DNA of 64,000 nucleotides from an uncultured Lachnospiraceae bacterium (GCA_945868435.1 CAMBLG010000006.1:1-64000); one strand, 5' to 3'. Counted from the stretch's first letter, positions 51,870-61,049 are shown. Notes: a model not told the origin generated them from the letters alone. Made by a program: numbers and translations.

Positions 51870-54110
51870 ATGAATGTATTGAAGGTAAAAGCGGGAGACC
51901 TGGTTGCAAAGCGCCAGGATAAGGTGATGGAGTGGTATCTGATACAGGAGGGTATGGTTGTGCGTCAGTTCGCGTTCGCCCAGAGCGTGATGGCGCGCAA
52001 CTCCATCATCGGTATTATGGAGAACGAATGGTTTTCCTGCGATTATGTAGCAAAGGAGGATTGCACGCTCATTGTGATTCCGTGCAAGAATGCCTTTGAT
52101 CTGCAAATGATTTTACATGAACATGAGAATTTTCGGCCGATCTTTCTTCGGACGGCTGTGGAGCAGAGGCATCAGCTTCTGTGTCTGTATGCAAATCTTC
52201 AGCGCAAGACGCTTCTTTTGCATTCTGCTGCTGAGACCCTGTACAACGAGTATAAGACCCTGTGTGCGGAGCTGCTTCTGGATGAGCAGGATTTTGCCCG
52301 CATGGAGCACTTTGAGGCGCTAACCATGCAGCATAAGGCGGAAAACTGGGAGATTACCAACAGCAACAGTCTGGTCAAGAATTACCTTCGGGAGTATATG
52401 CAGTTGATGGTGAAGGATGATGCACTGTGTGTTGGCGCGATCATGGAGGCATCTGCGCAGATGCGGCGTGTGACACAGGGAATCGGAGAGATGGTGCATT
52501 ATTTATTGTATAATCGCGATATTCTCTGTGCAGATTCCGAGGATGATATTTTCCATCTGTATTTTAATATGGCGGTGCAGCTTTCCCGTAAAAAGAAGGA
52601 TATTACCGGTGCGCGGGAACATATGATGCAGATCATTGAACAGATGGAGACGCTTGGAATATACACCGGCCATCAGTTGGAAGAGTGTCGCAGTGTCTGT
52701 GAGAATTATAATTTTGCAAAGGCATCCCAGGGACGGCTCAATGTCGCAAAGGAGGATTGTGTTTCGCATATTCTCACGTATGCAGGGTATGAAAAACAAG
52801 AGATTCGCAGTTTCAAGCAGCTTCTGGAGCAGTATCGCAGTCTGCCGGATATGCAGTCTACGGATAACGATGCGAGGCGCCTGCGCAGAGAAATCTCCAA
52901 GGTGTTCTATGATGCATATGAAAAGGCATTTCTGCATTCCATGGAGGATGCGCAGAAGCCGTCCCCGATTCTGCTCCTGTTCTTCAACTTTGGCTTTATG
53001 GATGTGGGACTTCTGGGGGAGGAGAACACCAACGCGCTGTATAATCTGACTGATTCGCTGGGGCTGTTTGAGTCCGAAAACATATATACGATGTATGCCT
53101 GGCTGAAAAGCATTTATTTTGGGAAGAAGGAGCCTTCCAGAAACGAATTTGATCAGGATTACAGGGGCTACCTCAAAGAACAGCAGCGTCTTGGGGAGAT
53201 TACGGAAGAACAGTATGAAGAGTATCAGAATGATGTGTATCGCAAGATTGAGTTTGAGATACACAATATGTTCCAGACTGGACATCGGGTGACCTATGGG
53301 CGGGTTTCCAGCTTCTGTCCGATCATTGCGGACTATGATCTGATCAATGTGGTGGAGAAGATGGCCGTCACGGCAGAGCGCATTGAGAATGCCATCAATA
53401 AGGTGCGACAGCTGGATTACTCAATCCTGTACCGGGAAGTGCTGTTCTCAGATCTGGAAAAGGGCATTAATCAGGAATGGATTATGAAGGAGGTTATGCC
53501 GGATGTGATTCTCATGCCCAATGCCGGAAGCAAGGGTATGCTTTGGCAGGAGGTTTCCGGCACGAAGAACGATACTCCGGCGCGATTCATATTCCCGATT
53601 TTGACTGCCGTGGATGTGGATGAGCAGATGGTGGAGAATATGGGGCGTTACCGCTGGGAAATCTGCCGTCGTATTCAGGGTGTATACTGGAATGATATCC
53701 GGGACAAATCACTGACCGCTGAGTATTATGATTACATACAGTTTTACAAGAAGAATCACGAGTTGTCCGCGGATGCGAAGGAGAAGATTAAGACGGCGCT
53801 GGGAAGGGCAAGAAATAATTACCGCGAGGTATTTGTGAAAGATTACCAGAACTGGATGAAGTACGAAGCCCAGGGAAGCTTCCGTTTGAATAAGGTGGTT
53901 AGAGACATCTTTGTGCGCTATTGTCCGTTCTCCAAGGAGGTGCGCCAATCTCTTGCCTCCAATCCGCTATATCAGTCTGCATTTGGCAAGCTGGATGCGG
54001 AGAACCGGAAAAAGGCACAGCGTCTTGCCGCTCTGTACGATAAATATGAGGCGGCAGGAGGCGAACTGACATCGGATCTCAAGGAAAATCTGAGATTTTA
54101 TCAGATGTAA
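51870..54110 (+). CDS. Large protein with cyclic-nucleotide-binding-like N-terminus
   Basis: This 746-residue cytoplasmic protein is not in any family I can name. Residues 1-100 look like a degenerate CRP/cNMP-binding beta-roll (LVAKRQDKVMEWYLIQEGMVVRQFAF, NSIIGIMENEWFSCDYVAKEDCTLIVIPC). No DNA-binding helix-turn-helix follows; instead comes a long alpha-helical region (100-560) with many charged helices. The C-terminal 190 residues have a conserved-looking core: PNAGSKGMLWQE, GRYRWEICRRIQGVYWNDI and RLNKVVRDIFVRYCPF. No membrane helix or signal is seen. It has its own promoter and a terminator. Function unknown; a regulatory or stress role is possible. Confidence 0.75.
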   Translation: MNVLKVKAGDLVAKRQDKVMEWYLIQEGMVVRQFAFAQSVMARNSIIGIMENEWFSCDYVAKEDCTLIVIPCKNAFDLQMILHEHENFRPIFLRTAVEQRHQLLCLYANLQRKTLLLHSAAETLYNEYKTLCAELLLDEQDFARMEHFEALTMQHKAENWEITNSNSLVKNYLREYMQLMVKDDALCVGAIMEASAQMRRVTQGIGEMVHYLLYNRDILCADSEDDIFHLYFNMAVQLSRKKKDITGAREHMMQIIEQMETLGIYTGHQLEECRSVCENYNFAKASQGRLNVAKEDCVSHILTYAGYEKQEIRSFKQLLEQYRSLPDMQSTDNDARRLRREISKVFYDAYEKAFLHSMEDAQKPSPILLLFFNFGFMDVGLLGEENTNALYNLTDSLGLFESENIYTMYAWLKSIYFGKKEPSRNEFDQDYRGYLKEQQRLGEITEEQYEEYQNDVYRKIEFEIHNMFQTGHRVTYGRVSSFCPIIADYDLINVVEKMAVTAERIENAINKVRQLDYSILYREVLFSDLEKGINQEWIMKEVMPDVILMPNAGSKGMLWQEVSGTKNDTPARFIFPILTAVDVDEQMVENMGRYRWEICRRIQGVYWNDIRDKSLTAEYYDYIQFYKKNHELSADAKEKIKTALGRARNNYREVFVKDYQNWMKYEAQGSFRLNKVVRDIFVRYCPFSKEVRQSLASNPLYQSAFGKLDAENRKKAQRLAALYDKYEAAGGELTSDLKENLRFYQM

Positions 54111-54128
54111 CTGTATCAAACAAATATA

Positions 54129-54194
54129 AAGAAGACCAAAGCTGCATTGCTATTTGAGACTAAAAGGCTATGCGATAACAGGTCTTCTTTTTTT
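54129..54194 (+). terminator. Terminator after the 746-residue protein gene
   Basis: AAGAAGACC (54129-54137) pairs with GGTCTTCTT, followed by a T run. The loop is 43 bases, so folding is less certain than usual. Confidence 0.5.
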
Positions 54195-54249
54195 GTGACA
54201 GTTGCTACGGTTCTCTCAGACATTACGCCGGTTCTGGCGGATGGTGAGC

Positions 54250-54660
54250 TTATTATGAAGCTTCATTATCACAGAGAGGATGGAGCCTACGATGGCTGGG
54301 ATGCATGGCTTTGGCCGGACGGCGGTGAAGGAGGCGGCTATGCCTTTGCGGATGAGGGCGGCGAGATGGTATCTGGAACTGTACATATTTATGTGGAGTC
54401 CGGTGTGGAGGGCTACACAAAGGAATATGGTGAGGATGCAGTGATCGGAACCAAGCTGAAAGGTACAGTGTACAATGGGGATACAACCTTGCAACGCAGC
54501 CGAATTCTTATCTGACACCGGATTTTGCATATTTTAACGATAATATTCGTGACGGACTGAAGGGAAATGTATTCAATGCGGAGGATACCGGATTTGTTTC
54601 CGGCAAGGAAGGCATGGAAGAACTGATAACCAATATTTTTCGTGTTTCAAAGCAAAACTT
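54250..54660 (+). pseudogene. Pullulanase remnant
   Basis: Fragments of a type I pullulanase remain. First, the starch-binding PUD domain: MKLHYHREDGAYDGWDAWLW and the Gly-rich GGEGGGYAFADE. Then, after a deletion, its continuation VSGTVHIYVESGVEGYTKEY. Then, in another frame and after loss of nearly the whole GH13 barrel, YLTPDFAYFNDNIRDGLKG and VFNAEDTGFVSGKEGMEE. The first frame ends at a TGA at 54513-54515. It cannot encode an enzyme. Starch use would rely on other genes. Confidence 0.8.
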
Positions 54661-54869
54661 TATCCCGAATATTTTTATTGTCATTGGAACTCATATCCGG
54701 TTTGGGCCAGGATATGAGTTCTTTGTATTGTATAGAAAAGTATAACTATTCGTAAGGTGGGGTTCAGTTACAGAAAAGTATAGTTTTTTTTCGTAGGAAA
54801 AACTGTAGAAAGGGACGTAAATATCGTGTATAATAAAGGAAATTTATAAAGGGGATGGAGGACGTAAAA
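54661..54869 (+). other. Gap before the chemoreceptor
   Basis: No gene is seen. A hairpin GAACTCATATCC/GGATATGAGTTC (54687-54721) is followed by a weak T run and may be the old pullulanase terminator. GTATAATAAAGG near 54828-54839 may hold the -10 of the chemoreceptor promoter, but I find no convincing -35. Confidence 0.5.
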
Positions 54870-56933
54870 ATGGGGAATAGGAAACATGAAAACAGTGGCA
54901 AAAAACCAATGTTGCATTTCAGTATTCAGAGCAAGTTGATTATCTGTTTTCTGGTGCCAATCGTATTCATGATTGCGTTGGGGGTGCTTTCTTACCAGAA
55001 AGCTGCTACGGGAATGAACAGATCTTACCGTGAGTCCACAGAGCAGACGATTCAGATGGCAACAGACTACATCGATATGGGGGCCTCATTTATTGAAGCG
55101 GAGGGCCTGAAATATGTGGTGGATTCTGAACTGGCAAGGTATTTTCTCGGACTATGTGACAATGATATATTCGAAGTAAAGTCAACGATTGAAAGCCAGA
55201 GATCAACGGTCAGCGCGTCTCAGGTAGGAAATGAGTTTATCAGCAATATCCATCTGATTCCGAATAGTGATCACCAGATGATCAGTACCAAGAGTATGAG
55301 CAAGATGGGAATTATGGACGAGTATCTACAGGAAATGGGAGTGCAGAAGGGAAAATCTCTGCCTAAGTGGGTGGACAAGCATAATACATTGGATGAGAAA
55401 TTGGAAATAAAATCCTCAGATTATATTCTTGTCTACCAGATGATGATACAGTCGGGTGAAGGCATTGTTGTCATTGATATGAAGACAGATGCTATCCGCG
55501 ATTTCCTCAAGGGTCTTGATCTGGGCGAAGGAAGTACCGTTGGATTTGTTACGGCAGGCGGCAGAGAGATTGCCGTGAGGAACGGAGAACGTGTTCCGGA
55601 GGAAGAGGGCGTCATTTTTGCGGACAAGGAATTCTTTTTGCAGTCAGGCGAAGAAACGGGAACTTCCGAAGTGACGATAGACGGAACAGACTATCTGTAC
55701 TTATACAGCAAGAGCGAGGATACCGGTGCCAGTATATGTGCGCTTGTGCCAATGAGGCTGGTAACGGGGCAGGCTGATGACATCCGGACGATTACCATTA
55801 TCGGTGTGCTTTTGGCCAGCGTGATTGTTATTGTGATCGGATTGGGAATCAGTGGAAGCATTCGAAGGAACATGAAACGAATTTCAAAGAGCATGGAAGT
55901 GGTTTCGGAGGGAAATCTTGCTACCACCGTTTCGGTAAAAGGAAAGGATGAATTCCGGGGACTTGCTGCTTCTGCAAATCATATGATTGCGAATAATAAG
56001 CAGCTTGTGCAGAAAGTAAGTCTGGCCACGGACAAACTGGCAGGTTCCGCAGGTGAGGTGACGGATGTATCTGCTGTAATTCAGGATTATTCGCTGGATA
56101 TCAGTAAGGCAATTGACGAGATTAATGTCGGATTTGAGCGACAGACAACGCACGCGCAGAAATGCGTGGAGAAGACAGACACGCTTTCAGCAGAGATCCA
56201 GGAGGTTGGACGGGTGGCCGGCGAAGTCGAAGCATTGGTTAAGAATGCGGAGAGTATGATCTACAGCGGAATGGAGATTGTACGGCTTTTGGGTGAGCGG
56301 GCCCAGGAGACTACTGAGGTCACAGCCAAGGTGGGAGAGAGTATTGAATCCCTTAAGAAAGAATCTGAAAGTATCAATCAGTTTGTTACCATGATAACAG
56401 ATATTTCCGAGCAGACCAATCTGCTGTCTTTAAATGCTTCCATCGAAGCTGCGCGGGCAGGAGAAGCAGGTCGCGGATTTGCGGTGGTTGCCGAGGAAAT
56501 CCGTAACCTTGCCGATAATTCGGCACAGGCAGCAGGTGAGATCCGGGACAATGTGGCGCAGATTGCGGAACATACGGTAGAGAGTGTTGAAAATGCAAAA
56601 CAGGCAGGCACTATGGTTGCGTTGCAGACAGAATCCGTTAAGGAGGTTATCGGCGTATTTGAGAAGATGAATGATGCAATGGAAAAGCTGTTTGAAGGTA
56701 TGAAACAGATTTTAGTCAGCACAGAGAGGGCTGACCAGGAGAGAGAAGATACCCTTGAGGCTGTGCGGAGCATTGCACAGATTATTGATGAGACAGCGGC
56801 AAGCGCTGAGGTTGTCAGAAACGTTGCTGCCAGTCTGCAGAAGAATGTGGATAACCTGAACGATACTGCGGAGAGTCTTGGTGACAATATGAATGAGTTG
56901 AAGACGGAGATTTCCGTATTTAAGATTGAGTAG
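54870..56933 (+). CDS. Methyl-accepting chemotaxis protein
   Basis: The 687-residue receptor has an N-terminal membrane helix (about residues 23-43), a large extracellular sensor (about 45-300, likely Cache-type), a second helix (about 307-332), HAMP ([19 protein letters not shown]) and a long signalling coil. The tip reads [41 protein letters not shown], the hallmark of the family. The ATG at 54870 follows GGAGG by eight bases. It is not linked to flagellar or che genes in this window. Ligand unknown. Confidence 0.95.
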   Translation: MGNRKHENSGKKPMLHFSIQSKLIICFLVPIVFMIALGVLSYQKAATGMNRSYRESTEQTIQMATDYIDMGASFIEAEGLKYVVDSELARYFLGLCDNDIFEVKSTIESQRSTVSASQVGNEFISNIHLIPNSDHQMISTKSMSKMGIMDEYLQEMGVQKGKSLPKWVDKHNTLDEKLEIKSSDYILVYQMMIQSGEGIVVIDMKTDAIRDFLKGLDLGEGSTVGFVTAGGREIAVRNGERVPEEEGVIFADKEFFLQSGEETGTSEVTIDGTDYLYLYSKSEDTGASICALVPMRLVTGQADDIRTITIIGVLLASVIVIVIGLGISGSIRRNMKRISKSMEVVSEGNLATTVSVKGKDEFRGLAASANHMIANNKQLVQKVSLATDKLAGSAGEVTDVSAVIQDYSLDISKAIDEINVGFERQTTHAQKCVEKTDTLSAEIQEVGRVAGEVEALVKNAESMIYSGMEIVRLLGERAQETTEVTAKVGESIESLKKESESINQFVTMITDISEQTNLLSLNASIEAARAGEAGRGFAVVAEEIRNLADNSAQAAGEIRDNVAQIAEHTVESVENAKQAGTMVALQTESVKEVIGVFEKMNDAMEKLFEGMKQILVSTERADQEREDTLEAVRSIAQIIDETAASAEVVRNVAASLQKNVDNLNDTAESLGDNMNELKTEISVFKIE

Positions 56934-57008
56934 CAGCGTGGTTCTGAATGACAGCAGATATGCCGCTGGCTTTGTGAACCTTACTATATGCTGAGGGGGA
57001 AGCAAAGA

Positions 57009-57716
57009 GTGCAGAAGTTGGTGATCGTAGCACATATACATACGCAGTTTCCGGAGAAATTTGGAATTCCGAGGCAGAGCGGGCTGGTGCCGGAGGCACT
57101 GGGGCAGATTGTATTTGAACCGGAATATCGCAACCCGGATGCAGTGAAGGGGATGGAGGAATTTTCCTACCTATGGCTTTTGTGGAGCTTTTCTATGGTG
57201 AAGCAGGATAAGTTCTGTGCCACGGTTGCACCACCCCGACTCGGCGGAAAAGAAAGACGAGGGGTGTTTGCCACCAGAGCCCCGTATCGCCCCAATGCAA
57301 TCGGGTTGTCTTCCGTGAAACTGGAGGCGATACATTTGGACGAGACCCTTGGACCGGTGCTTACTGTGTCGGGCGTAGACCTGTTGGATGGAACGCCAAT
57401 TTATGATATCAAACCATATCTGCCATATACGGATAGTCATCCGGATGCTTTGGGTGGGTTCGGAGAGGCACATCGGGACGATGGGATTGCGGTCTCTTTC
57501 CCGGAGCAGGAACTGTATAAGCTGCCGGAACGTCTCAGGGACACCGCATTGGCGCTGCTTGAGCAGGACCCGCGGGCTGCTTACAACAAAAAAACGGATT
57601 ATGTATATGGTATGGCATTAGAGGATTATGATATTCGTTTTACAGTGCAGGATAATTGCCTGACAGTTCAGGAAGTAACCCGGCGGGATGGAACAGGCTG
57701 GGAGAAGATTAAGTAG
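57009..57716 (+). CDS. tRNA t6A37 N6-methyltransferase (TrmO/TsaA family)
   Basis: The roughly 235-residue protein matches TrmO (YaeB/TsaA): VAHIHTQFPEKFGIPRQSGL, then GMEEFSYLWLLWSF, PPRLGGKERRGVFATRAPYRPNAIGLSSVKL and VSGVDLLDGTPIYDIKPYLPY. TrmO methylates N6 of threonylcarbamoyladenosine at position 37 of certain tRNAs using S-adenosylmethionine. A GTG at 57009 with GAGGGGG upstream is preferred over an ATG at 56988 that lies before the ribosome site. It is a single gene between the chemoreceptor and apt. Confidence 0.88.
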   Translation: MQKLVIVAHIHTQFPEKFGIPRQSGLVPEALGQIVFEPEYRNPDAVKGMEEFSYLWLLWSFSMVKQDKFCATVAPPRLGGKERRGVFATRAPYRPNAIGLSSVKLEAIHLDETLGPVLTVSGVDLLDGTPIYDIKPYLPYTDSHPDALGGFGEAHRDDGIAVSFPEQELYKLPERLRDTALALLEQDPRAAYNKKTDYVYGMALEDYDIRFTVQDNCLTVQEVTRRDGTGWEKIK

Positions 57717-57784
57717 TACCCGGGCAAAGAGACGCAAAGAAGTTTCAGAATATAGAATAGGAACACAGAAAGCGAGGAATGCAT

Positions 57785-58309
57785 ATGAGCAAAGTAGAAG
57801 ATTATATCAGGAGCATACCGGATTTTCCGGCGCCGGGAATTATTTTCCGTGATGTAACCAGCATTTTACAGAGTGCGGAAGGGTTAAAGCTTTCCATTGA
57901 TGAGCTGGTAAAAAAACTGGATGGTGTGGAGTTTGATGTGATTGCCGGAGCGGAGAGCCGTGGCTTTATCTTCGGTATGCCGATCGCATATCTTTTGAAT
58001 AAGCCGTTTGTACCGATCCGTAAGGCAGGAAAGCTTCCCTGTGAGACGGTGTCCAAAACTTATGATCTGGAGTACGGCACTGCAACTATTGAGATTCACA
58101 AGGATGCCATCACTCCGGGCATGAAGGTGGTTCTGTTGGATGACCTGATTGCCACCGGAGGAACAATTAAAGCAGCGGCTGAGCTGGTGGAAGAGCTGGG
58201 AGGCGAAGTTGTAGAGTGCCTGTTTCTCATGGAACTTGTAGACCTGGGGGGACGGAAATCGCTGGAAGGCTATAAAGTGGATTCAGTTGTCAAGTATGAG
58301 GGCGCATGA
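57785..58309 (+). CDS. apt: Adenine phosphoribosyltransferase
   Basis: The 174-residue enzyme salvages adenine to AMP with PRPP. It shows the N-terminal YIRSIPDFPAPGIIFRDVT, the AGAESRGFIFGMPIAYLLNKPFVPIRKAGKLP loop and the PRPP motif VVLLDDLIATGGTIKAA. The ATG at 57785 is favoured because GAGG lies eight bases upstream. Usually apt precedes relA in Firmicutes; here the neighbour is spoVAD, 126 bp downstream. Confidence 0.97.
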   Translation: MSKVEDYIRSIPDFPAPGIIFRDVTSILQSAEGLKLSIDELVKKLDGVEFDVIAGAESRGFIFGMPIAYLLNKPFVPIRKAGKLPCETVSKTYDLEYGTATIEIHKDAITPGMKVVLLDDLIATGGTIKAAAELVEELGGEVVECLFLMELVDLGGRKSLEGYKVDSVVKYEGA

Positions 58310-58337
58310 CGGGAATCTTTCATAATTTTTTTTAGAA

Positions 58338-58367
58338 GAATAATTGACTGTATGTTTGCACATACTG
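58338..58367 (+). promoter_or_regulatory. Sigma-G-like promoter of spoVAD-spoVAE
   Basis: GAATA (58338-58342), 18 bp, CATACTG (58361-58367). Only the last base departs from the sigma-G consensus. It is 67 bases before the spoVAD start. Confidence 0.65.
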
Positions 58368-58434
58368 ATGTCAAACCAGAGCTTTGAATTGCAGATGCTT
58401 TTTGGAGCGGATGTTTAAGGAAGGGAGACACAGT

Positions 58435-59463
58435 ATGGAACAACAAGTTGGAAGTGGGAGTCTCTGTTTCAAGGAGGCTCCTTTTATATTGTCCTCTGCC
58501 TCTGTCGTGGGGACCAAGGAAGGAGAGGGTCCACTGGCAGACGAATTTGATTGCATCGGTGCTGACGACAAGTTTGGACAGGATACATGGGAGGCGGCGG
58601 AGAGCAGCCTGCAACAGGAGGCGCTGACCATTGCATTAGGTAAGGCAAAGCTTGCTCCGGAGGATATGCGCTATCTGTTTGCCGGGGACCTATTGGGGCA
58701 GCTTATCGCATCCTCCTTTGGGTTAAAGAGTTTTCAGATCCCATTCTTTGGCCTCTACGGTGCATGCTCCACATGTGGGGAGTCCCTGGCCTTGAGTGCC
58801 ATGACGGTGGCGGCTGGATATGCGGATTTTGTGGCGGCTGTAACCTCCAGTCACTTTGCCAGTGCGGAAAAACAGTTTCGGTTTCCTCTGGAATACGCGA
58901 ATCAGCGTCCGGTGGCTGCGACCTGGACTGTGACGGGAAGCGGTGCCTTTATCCTGGGAAAAAAGGCGAAGGAAGGTCAAACTCCGCTTGCGCAGATTAC
59001 CGGAATTACCACCGGAAAAATCGTGGATTACGGGGTGAAGGATTCTATGAATATGGGAGCTGTCATGGCACCGGCTGCGGCAGAACTGATTGGCCAGCAT
59101 CTGGCGGATTTTGGAAGAAAACCGAAGGACTACGATGCAATCATTACCGGAGATCTGGGTAAGGTCGGACGGGAAATCCTGATTGATCTGCTATTGAAGC
59201 AGGGAACGGATATCAGCAGCGTGCATGAGGATTGTGGAATCGTCATTTACGACAACGAGGCGCAGGGAACCGGTTCCGGAGGTTCCGGCTGTGGATGCTC
59301 GGCAACAACCTTAAGCGCCCATTATCTGCCAAAGCTGGCGAGCGGCGAGTGGAAGCGTATTCTGTTCGTGCCGACAGGGGCACTGCTTTCCACGGTCAGT
59401 TTCAATGAGGGAGAGTCCATTCCGGGAATCGCTCATGGGATTGTTATCGAGGCATGTGCATAG
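58435..59463 (+). CDS. spoVAD: Stage V sporulation protein AD
   Basis: The 342-residue protein is SpoVAD, a thiolase-fold protein that binds dipicolinate for the SpoVA channel. Landmarks are LFAGDLLGQLIASSFGLKSFQIPFFGLYGACSTC, NQRPVAATWTVTGSGAF, IVDYGVKDSMNMGAVMAPAA and the C-terminal GSGGSGCGCSATTLSAHYLP. The ATG at 58435 follows AAGGAAGGGAG. It is 35 bp before spoVAE and about 24 kb from spoVAC, unlike the usual spoVAC-AD-AE cluster. Confidence 0.95.
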   Translation: MEQQVGSGSLCFKEAPFILSSASVVGTKEGEGPLADEFDCIGADDKFGQDTWEAAESSLQQEALTIALGKAKLAPEDMRYLFAGDLLGQLIASSFGLKSFQIPFFGLYGACSTCGESLALSAMTVAAGYADFVAAVTSSHFASAEKQFRFPLEYANQRPVAATWTVTGSGAFILGKKAKEGQTPLAQITGITTGKIVDYGVKDSMNMGAVMAPAAAELIGQHLADFGRKPKDYDAIITGDLGKVGREILIDLLLKQGTDISSVHEDCGIVIYDNEAQGTGSGGSGCGCSATTLSAHYLPKLASGEWKRILFVPTGALLSTVSFNEGESIPGIAHGIVIEACA

Positions 59464-59498
59464 ATTTTTGGAAAAACTGACATAAGGGAGGAAAAAAC

Positions 59499-59858
59499 AT
59501 GGACTATATAATTGCATTTCTTGTGGGAGGCGTCATCTGTGCCCTGACACAGATTCTCATGGAAAAAACAAAAATGATGCCGGGAAGAATCATGGTTCTT
59601 CTGGTATGTCTCGGCGCGGTTCTTGGAGCAGTTCAGCTTTACGAGCCGTTTTCGGAGTGGGCAGGAGCCGGAGCCAGTGTGCCGCTTCTTGGCTTTGGAA
59701 ACAATCTCTGGAAAGGTGTCAAGGAGATGGTGGATGAAAAGGGATTTCTTGGTATTTTCCTTGGCGGGTTCAAAAACTGTGCCGGAGGTCTGTCGGCGGC
59801 GCTGGTCTTTTCCTATATTGCCTCTTTGCTCTGCCAGCCGAAAATGAAAAAACATTAG
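59499..59858 (+). CDS. spoVAE: Stage V sporulation protein AE
   Basis: The 119-residue protein has three to four membrane helices and matches SpoVAE(b): FLVGGVICALTQILMEKTKMMPGRIMVLLVCLG, then GAGASVPLLGFGNNLWKGV and GGLSAALVFSYIASLL. It is part of the membrane channel with SpoVAC. AGGGAGGA precedes the ATG. It forms a two-gene unit with spoVAD under a sigma-G-like promoter. Confidence 0.95.
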   Translation: MDYIIAFLVGGVICALTQILMEKTKMMPGRIMVLLVCLGAVLGAVQLYEPFSEWAGAGASVPLLGFGNNLWKGVKEMVDEKGFLGIFLGGFKNCAGGLSAALVFSYIASLLCQPKMKKH

Positions 59859-59866
59859 GGTTCACA

Positions 59867-59914
59867 TTGTAAAAATCCTATAACTGTGCTACTATGAACG
59901 AAGTTCAGATAGTA
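59867..59914 (+). promoter_or_regulatory. Promoter and likely operator of the second tetR gene
   Basis: TTGTAA (59867-59872), 17 bp, TACTAT (59890-59895). The -10 is one arm of an imperfect palindrome TACTAT-GAAC-GAA-GTTC-AG-ATAGTA (59890-59914), well placed for autorepression by the TetR protein encoded just downstream. Confidence 0.55.
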
Positions 59915-59930
59915 CAAAGGTGGGAAATGT

Positions 59931-60461
59931 ATGCGGCAGAAGGTGACTTCAAGAGAACAGATCCGCGAGGCTGCGCTTGCGATTGCGGTCCGTGAGGGCA
60001 TTGATCATGTGAGCATTCGAAAGCTGGCTTCGGCATGCAACATGGCGGTGGGATCCATGTATAATTATTATCCGGATAAGGATGCGCTGATCGCGGCTGT
60101 AGCGGAGACTTTTTGGGGAACAATCATGAAGGATCAGGAGAAGCTGTATCGCAGAGGAATGGGCTTTACGGATTTTTTGGAGCAGTATTACAGCTTTCTG
60201 TACAGCCGGCTGTCCCATTACGATAAAAGCTGGCTTTCGGAATTAAATGGGAGAAGACCCCAGAAAAAGGAAGCCGTGCAGCTTTTGCATCATGTGCTGG
60301 TGGAGGACAGACGTGTGGATCCGACCATTTGGAATATGGAGTTAAATCAGGATATCTTCATTGAATATGTGTTTGTCAATATCCTTGCACTCCTGCAAGC
60401 GGGGGAGAACAACTGCCGCTTTTTCATTTATTTATTGGAACATTTCTTATATGATGTATAA
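59931..60461 (+). CDS. TetR-family regulator
   Basis: The 176-residue protein has a TetR helix-turn-helix at residues 8-53 (REQIREAALAIAVREGIDHVSIRKLASACNMAVGSMYNYYPDKDALIAAV) and a short ligand domain. AAAGGTGGG precedes the ATG. No transporter gene is adjacent; the next gene encodes an Asn/Thr-rich lipoprotein. Target unknown; it may regulate itself through the palindrome at 59890-59914. Confidence 0.88.
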   Translation: MRQKVTSREQIREAALAIAVREGIDHVSIRKLASACNMAVGSMYNYYPDKDALIAAVAETFWGTIMKDQEKLYRRGMGFTDFLEQYYSFLYSRLSHYDKSWLSELNGRRPQKKEAVQLLHHVLVEDRRVDPTIWNMELNQDIFIEYVFVNILALLQAGENNCRFFIYLLEHFLYDV

Positions 60462-60484
60462 AATTCGATTCTTGAGACACACTA
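60456..60484 (+). promoter_or_regulatory. Possible sigma-G-like promoter of the lipoprotein gene
   Basis: GTATA (60456-60460), 17 bp, CACACTA (60478-60484), one mismatch in the -10. It overlaps the TetR gene end. I find no sigma-A promoter here, but the match is weak. Confidence 0.35.
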
Positions 60485-60525
60485 TCTCCTGTAAGTGGTA
60501 ATACCATAGTAAAAAGGAGATATGT

Positions 60526-60975
60526 ATGATGAAAAAACTGAGAATTCTTATGACAGGCTGCATGCTGGCAGCAACCATGTGCTTGTTTGCTGCATGTGGA
60601 AATGGCAACAACACAACAACCACACCGGATACCAATGCGGTGCAGGACAACAATGCCGCGGGCACGACCAATGGCGGTGTGACCAATGGAACTACCAATA
60701 ATGGGGACACAAACGGAACCACCAATGGAACTGTAAACAATGACACAGTCAATGGCACGGATGCAAACACCGCGGATACAAACAACAATGTTGGCAATGA
60801 TGTGAATGATCTGGGCGACGATGTTGGCAATATCGGAAGAGATGTTGTAAACGGTGTTGAGGATGCCGGCGGTGCCATTGTGGATGGAGTGGAAGACATC
60901 ACCGGAACAAACAATGGAACCAATACAACAGGCGGCGTAAGCGGCAATGCACCTGGAACAACAGGCGGACGTTAA
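60526..60975 (+). CDS. Asn/Thr/Gly-rich lipoprotein
   Basis: The 149-residue protein has a signal peptide with lipobox LFAAC (C24), so it is anchored outside the cell membrane. Residues 25-75 are an Asn/Thr/Gly-rich low-complexity tract. The remaining part has GNDVNDLGDDVGNIGRDVVNGVEDAGGAIVDGVEDI, an amphipathic Val/Asp/Gly repeat, and a Gly/Thr-rich end. AAAAAGGAGA precedes the ATG. Function unknown; such proteins in Lachnospiraceae are sometimes spore or envelope proteins, and a sigma-G-like promoter is possible. Confidence 0.8.
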   Translation: MMKKLRILMTGCMLAATMCLFAACGNGNNTTTTPDTNAVQDNNAAGTTNGGVTNGTTNNGDTNGTTNGTVNNDTVNGTDANTADTNNNVGNDVNDLGDDVGNIGRDVVNGVEDAGGAIVDGVEDITGTNNGTNTTGGVSGNAPGTTGGR

Positions 60976-61049
60976 GGAAAACTGGTCATATGCATCCGAC
61001 TGGAAATTCCGGTGAAGAGTCAAGGTTCTCATCGACAGAGGAAATGTGT

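Noticed and set aside
51870-54110. CRP-family transcription factor
   Set aside because: The N-terminus recalls the beta-roll, but there is no helix-turn-helix and the protein is three times the usual length.
54800-54869. Sigma-28 (motility) promoter before the chemoreceptor
   Set aside because: CGTAAATATC looks similar at first, but no proper -10 lies at the correct spacing.
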